A program made the translations under genes and the position numbers. A DNA stretch of 57,173 nucleotides from Rhizobium ruizarguesonis (GTDB lineage Bacteria > Pseudomonadota > Alphaproteobacteria > Rhizobiales > Rhizobiaceae): positions 1 to 57,173 of the forward strand of contig NZ_PQIG01000101.1 of the NCBI RefSeq assembly GCF_012349115.1. Reading direction: 5' to 3'. Shown piece after piece: positions 54,567 through 57,173 of this stretch (its first letter is position 1; each line of letters begins with the position of its first letter). The notes under the pieces are model-generated. The model was not told where the DNA came from and ran no database searches. It saw nothing but the letters and a program-made list of their open reading frames with translations.

Positions 54567-54846
54567 ACGGTAAAATTTTGACGATTTTCCCTTGCTGCCT
54601 CGCAAGTAATCAGCTGTTTTTAAAGGGAAAATTTGTTCGGCCTACATCGGTGAAACGGCTGAGCACGCGATGAGGGAAGGGCATCCGAAAAAAGATTCAA
54701 AAAAGTCGAATTTTTTTCGGATGGAAGGGAACCAAAGTTTGATGTCGTCGTTATTGCGATATCCGGATGGTGATCGCATCGACCCAACATGCGCGCCCCC
54801 AACCCACTATCCGGACGTACTCACGGTCCCCTCCCGGTGAGTGAAG

Positions 54847-54877
54847 ACAGCCGGTGCGCCGCCCTCGCACCGGCTGT
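54847..54877 (-). terminator. Hairpin downstream of the stress-response kinase
   Basis: ACAGCCGGTGCG and CGCACCGGCTGT form a perfect 12-pair stem, 30 bases past the kinase stop. The U tract is on the plus strand (TTTTT follows there), so for the minus-strand gene it is a strong hairpin with a poor U run. Confidence 0.6.
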
Positions 54878-54906
54878 TTTTCCGTTCTCGGCTGTCTCCA
54901 GGGCTT

Positions 54907-55920
54907 TCACACCCGCTTGAAGATCTCGAATTCGGTTTCCGGAATGGTCAGACGGTATTCGATGCGGCCGGGAATGAGGTTCAACTCCGCTCTGCCATTG
55001 ACCGACGAAGGCACGACACGCTCCAGCACGGTGCGGCCGAAGCTGTTGTCGCTGAATTCGTGGACTTCCGACTGATCATGCAGAACTTCCGCCCAGGCGA
55101 CTTCGATCGCCTTCCTGTCGTTGATCGTGGCTTCGCGGCAATTCAGCGTGATGGAGGCAGCGCCGCCTGATATCGCGCCGAAGGAGGCGGAGTTGACGAT
55201 GAGTTCGTGGAGGGCGAGCCCGAGATGCACGGCGGCATTCGGTGTCAGATGAGCGTTGATGCCATAGATCGGCATGGAGCCGGCCGTCTCCGGCCAATAG
55301 GGGGCGAACTGCTTTTCGGCGAGTTCGAAGAGGTAGGCGCCGCGCCAGCTCGAATCCGTGATCAGGTCCTGCGAATTGGAAAGCGATTGCAGCCGTCCGC
55401 GGAACTTGAGGAGGAAGCTGTCGAGAGAGAGCGTGTTACGTGCCGTCTGCGTGGCAATGCCCTGGATGATGGCGAGAAGGTTCTTCGAGCGGTGTGAGAG
55501 TTCGCGCAGCAGCGATTTCAGAACTTTTTCGCGATGCCGGCTTTCGGTGACTTCAGTCATGACGGACAGAAGTCCATGTGCGCCGCGTTCGCCGGTGCGC
55601 TGGATCTTCAGTTCATAAGTGCGCCTTTCGCCGTCGACATCGATCTCGACCTCGGCATTGTTGGGGATGCCGGTTTCCAGCACCTTGTGTTTCAGCGCTG
55701 TCAGATATCGCCCATGGGCGTCGCCGAAAAGGGCGGCGTCGCTGCCGCCGGGCATAAAGAGCGCTGCGAAATGCGGCGGCAGATTTTCGGCGTAGAAGAT
55801 CGACAGTCGGGCGTCCTGGCAGAGGATCGAAATCCCGGCGCTGCCGAGCGCGCGTTCCATCATTGCGGCTTTGCCTTCGAAGGTGAAAGGCATGCCGGAC
55901 AATGGTTCAGTCGTATTCAC
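54907..55920 (-). CDS. PAS-HWE/HisKA_2 histidine kinase of the general stress locus
   Basis: A 337-residue soluble kinase. A PAS-like domain (about 20-150) is followed by a HisKA_2 phospho-acceptor region with LLRELSHRSKNLLAIIQGIA and an HATPase with LGLALHELIVNSASFG and VAWAE, an HWE-type pattern. Kinases of this class phosphorylate PhyR, and the gene lies directly behind phyR, as rsiC does in Sinorhizobium meliloti. The start is not certain: GTG 55920 has AAGGAAAGG upstream, ATG 55893 is an alternative, and the frame is open to 56046. An EcfG-type promoter match lies at 56050-56075. Confidence 0.82.
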   Translation of the reverse strand: MNTTEPLSGMPFTFEGKAAMMERALGSAGISILCQDARLSIFYAENLPPHFAALFMPGGSDAALFGDAHGRYLTALKHKVLETGIPNNAEVEIDVDGERRTYELKIQRTGERGAHGLLSVMTEVTESRHREKVLKSLLRELSHRSKNLLAIIQGIATQTARNTLSLDSFLLKFRGRLQSLSNSQDLITDSSWRGAYLFELAEKQFAPYWPETAGSMPIYGINAHLTPNAAVHLGLALHELIVNSASFGAISGGAASITLNCREATINDRKAIEVAWAEVLHDQSEVHEFSDNSFGRTVLERVVPSSVNGRAELNLIPGRIEYRLTIPETEFEIFKRV

Positions 55921-56049
55921 GCGGCCGCCTTTCCTTGTGACATCTTGAACGTCGCTGAAGGGAGCGCCCTTACAGACACCGCCTGCCAACTCTAGAACAA
56001 AGCGCTGCAAAAAACCGTTAAAGCCACCGGAGCGTCCCGGTAGCACCGG

Positions 56050-56075
56050 AACGCCTGCTTTGGCGATTTGGTTCC
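56050..56075 (-). promoter_or_regulatory. EcfG-type promoter of the stress kinase gene
   Basis: On the minus strand GGAAC (56075-56071), 17 bases, CGTT (56053-56050) fits the alphaproteobacterial general-stress sigma consensus (GGAAC-N16/17-CGTT). It lies between the phyR stop and the kinase start, about 130 bases upstream of the latter. Confidence 0.65.
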
Positions 56076-56095
56076 GAAGGCCGGAAAATTGCGTC

Positions 56096-56890
56096 TCAGG
56101 CGGCTACTCTGGTCGATTCATTGAAGAAAAGAGCCTGGCTGATCAGCGCCTTGACCATGTCGGGATTGAAGGGCTTGGTGACAAGGAAAGTCGGTTCCGG
56201 GCGCTCGCCGGTCAGAAGCCGTTCCGGGAAAGCGGTGATGAAGATCACCGGCACGCTCGACGTCTTGAGGATGTCGTTGACTGCGTCGATACCAGAGCTG
56301 CCGTCGGCAAGCTGGATGTCGGCCAGCACCATGCTCGGCTTGGTCTTATTGTAGAGCGCCACGGCCTCGGCATGCGTACGGGCAATGCCGGTGACGCGAT
56401 GGCCGAGGCTCTCGACCATTTGCTCGATATCCATGGCGATCAGCGGTTCGTCCTCGATGATCATGATATCGGTTGCGACCTGACGGGAAATCTCCTGCGA
56501 CGCCACGTCGAGCAGATGCATGACATCCTGTTCTTCGGTTTCCAGGATTTCGGCGATTTCAGCGACGCGGAAATTCTCTACGGAGGCGAGCAGGAAGGCC
56601 TGACGGGCGCGCGGCGAAACCTTGGAAAGGTTCAGCGTGGCGCGTTGCTCCCAGGCATAGGGCGAGGTCGGCTCTGGAATCTGGACTGCGGTGGAACCAA
56701 ACAGTTGCGTGAACAGTTTGTAGAGTGCGACCCGGTCATTCGCCGTATCCGGGAAAATCGACAGATCGGCGATGATGGCTTCGAGAACGGCGGCGACGTA
56801 AGCGTCGCCCGAAGTCTGAGTGCCGGTAAGGGCGCGGGAATAGCGGCGCAGATAAGGAAGGTGCGGCGCAATCCGAGTAGAAAGTGTCAT
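56096..56890 (-). CDS. phyR: General stress response anti-anti-sigma factor PhyR
   Basis: A 264-residue PhyR. Residues 1-135 are the sigma-like domain (LPYLRRYSRALTGTQTSGDA and LSKVSPRARQAFLLASVENF). Residues 140-260 are the receiver with ED (146-147), phospho-acceptor D191 in SMVLADIQLADGSSG, FITAFPERLL (217-226) and K239. When phosphorylated, PhyR binds the anti-sigma factor NepR and frees EcfG (RpoE4 in R. etli). The ATG at 56890 has GCAGGAG at a good distance. nepR and ecfG are not inside the window; they may lie beyond its right edge or elsewhere. Confidence 0.95.
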   Translation of the reverse strand: MTLSTRIAPHLPYLRRYSRALTGTQTSGDAYVAAVLEAIIADLSIFPDTANDRVALYKLFTQLFGSTAVQIPEPTSPYAWEQRATLNLSKVSPRARQAFLLASVENFRVAEIAEILETEEQDVMHLLDVASQEISRQVATDIMIIEDEPLIAMDIEQMVESLGHRVTGIARTHAEAVALYNKTKPSMVLADIQLADGSSGIDAVNDILKTSSVPVIFITAFPERLLTGERPEPTFLVTKPFNPDMVKALISQALFFNESTRVAA

Positions 56891-56935
56891 TCATGGCTCC
56901 TGCATACAGGCCGGCATTGGCTTCAATGAGCGGTT

Positions 56936-56960
56936 AACGTCGCCTTGATAAAAAAGTTCC
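56936..56960 (-). promoter_or_regulatory. EcfG-type promoter of phyR
   Basis: On the minus strand GGAAC (56960-56956), 16 bases, CGTT (56939-56936) is a perfect match to the general-stress promoter consensus, about 46 bases before the phyR ATG. It predicts positive autoregulation. A second GGAAC on the plus strand (56970-56974) lacks a good CGTT partner. Confidence 0.75.
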
Positions 56961-57112
56961 GGAACGGGAGGAACTTTTTTCGTCGCGCCGCATTATTCCA
57001 GCCGACGAAGAAAGGGCGTAGCGTTTTGACCCATGCAGCGGCAAATACCAGCGACATCGACAATCGAACGTTCGATGTCGATGGTTGAAATCGTGATTGA
57101 TCCCATCCACGC

Positions 57113-57171
57113 GCCCTAGAACAGGATGATTTTAGGCCGGGTCGGCCTAAAATCTGAATCCTGTTCTAAAT
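57113..57171. repeat. RIME-like palindromic repeat (copy 5, partial)
   Basis: CTAGAACAGGATGATTTTAG, GGCCGGGTCGGCC, TAAAATCTGAATCCTGTTCT form nested palindromes identical in design to the second half of copy 1. The rest may continue past the window end. Confidence 0.75.
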
Positions 57172-57173
57172 TA

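Larger units (their letters stand above)
54499..54906. other. preT promoter region and gap before the stress kinase
   Basis: A 408-base region without a supported gene. It holds the candidate preT promoter (54538-54566), RutR-like sites (54514-54523 and 54559-54575), an AT-rich stretch with an AAAAAAG...TTTTTTTCGG character near 54685-54720, and a hairpin at 54847-54877. Confidence 0.6.
56891..57173. other. phyR upstream region with palindrome and RIME-like repeat
   Basis: No gene is seen in these 283 bases. Besides the phyR promoter, positions about 57053-57081 form a near-perfect inverted repeat centred on ATCGAACGTTCGAT with outer arms CATCGACA and GTCGATG. Positions 57113-57171 are the AGAACAGGAT / TTTTAGGCCG module of the RIME-like family, cut by the window end. 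Confidence 0.6.

Noticed and set aside
56970..56995. Plus-strand GGAAC upstream of phyR as a divergent EcfG promoter
   Set aside because: No CGTT at 16 or 17 bases (CATT/ATTA instead) and no downstream gene within the window.

Overview
The window reads as chromosome of a fast-growing rhizobium, most likely the Rhizobium leguminosarum / R. etli group. The evidence is high GC content, a pssB-pssA exopolysaccharide pair, a Bra/Liv amino-acid transporter, a complete urt-ure cluster with the rhizobial-type interspersed small genes, a PhyR general-stress locus, and several copies of a RIME-like palindromic repeat. I see no tRNA, rRNA, insertion sequence, phage gene or CRISPR array.

Layout, left to right: pssA and pssB (minus strand, exopolysaccharide priming transferase and an inositol-monophosphatase/CysQ-type phosphatase); livHMGF, a small membrane protein gene and livK (plus strand, closed by a strong terminator); a glyoxylate-reductase-like dehydrogenase; a two-gene signalling unit (minus strand) made of an NCS1 transporter fused to a hybrid histidine kinase and a NarL-type response regulator; a divergent secreted PAP2-type phosphatase with a C-terminal autotransporter-associated repeat; urtABCDE (urea ABC importer); then ureD-ureA-x-ureB-x-x-ureC-x-x-ureE-ureF-ureG, where five non-urease genes (DUF1272, LprI-like, a sialyltransferase-fold protein, DUF2459 and a membrane GGDEF protein) are threaded through the operon.

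The second half holds an RND efflux pair; an NMT1/THI5-type ABC importer with two different permeases, next to a cupin gene; hydantoinase/dihydropyrimidinase, an unknown coupled gene and an M20 amidohydrolase, divergent from a RutR-type TetR regulator; a biliverdin photoreceptor operon (heme oxygenase and bacteriophytochrome HWE kinase); a LysR regulator with a divergent oxidoreductase; a rhodanese with a divergent FtrA-like AraC regulator; preT-preA (dihydropyrimidine dehydrogenase); and, at the right edge, phyR and an HWE-type kinase of the general stress response, each preceded by an EcfG-type promoter match.

Taken together, most of the window is a nitrogen-scavenging region. It covers uptake of amino acids, urea and probably pyrimidines or hydantoins, reductive pyrimidine breakdown (PreTA, dihydropyrimidinase, ureidopropionase) to ammonia and CO2, and urea hydrolysis. 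The most unusual parts are the NCS1 transporter-kinase fusion beside urt, a 16-bp palindrome in front of urtA that could be its output site, the GT29 sialyltransferase-like protein inside the urease operon, and RutR-like operators that tie the two separated pyrimidine loci together. Functions are inferred by reading sequence motifs; no database search was run.
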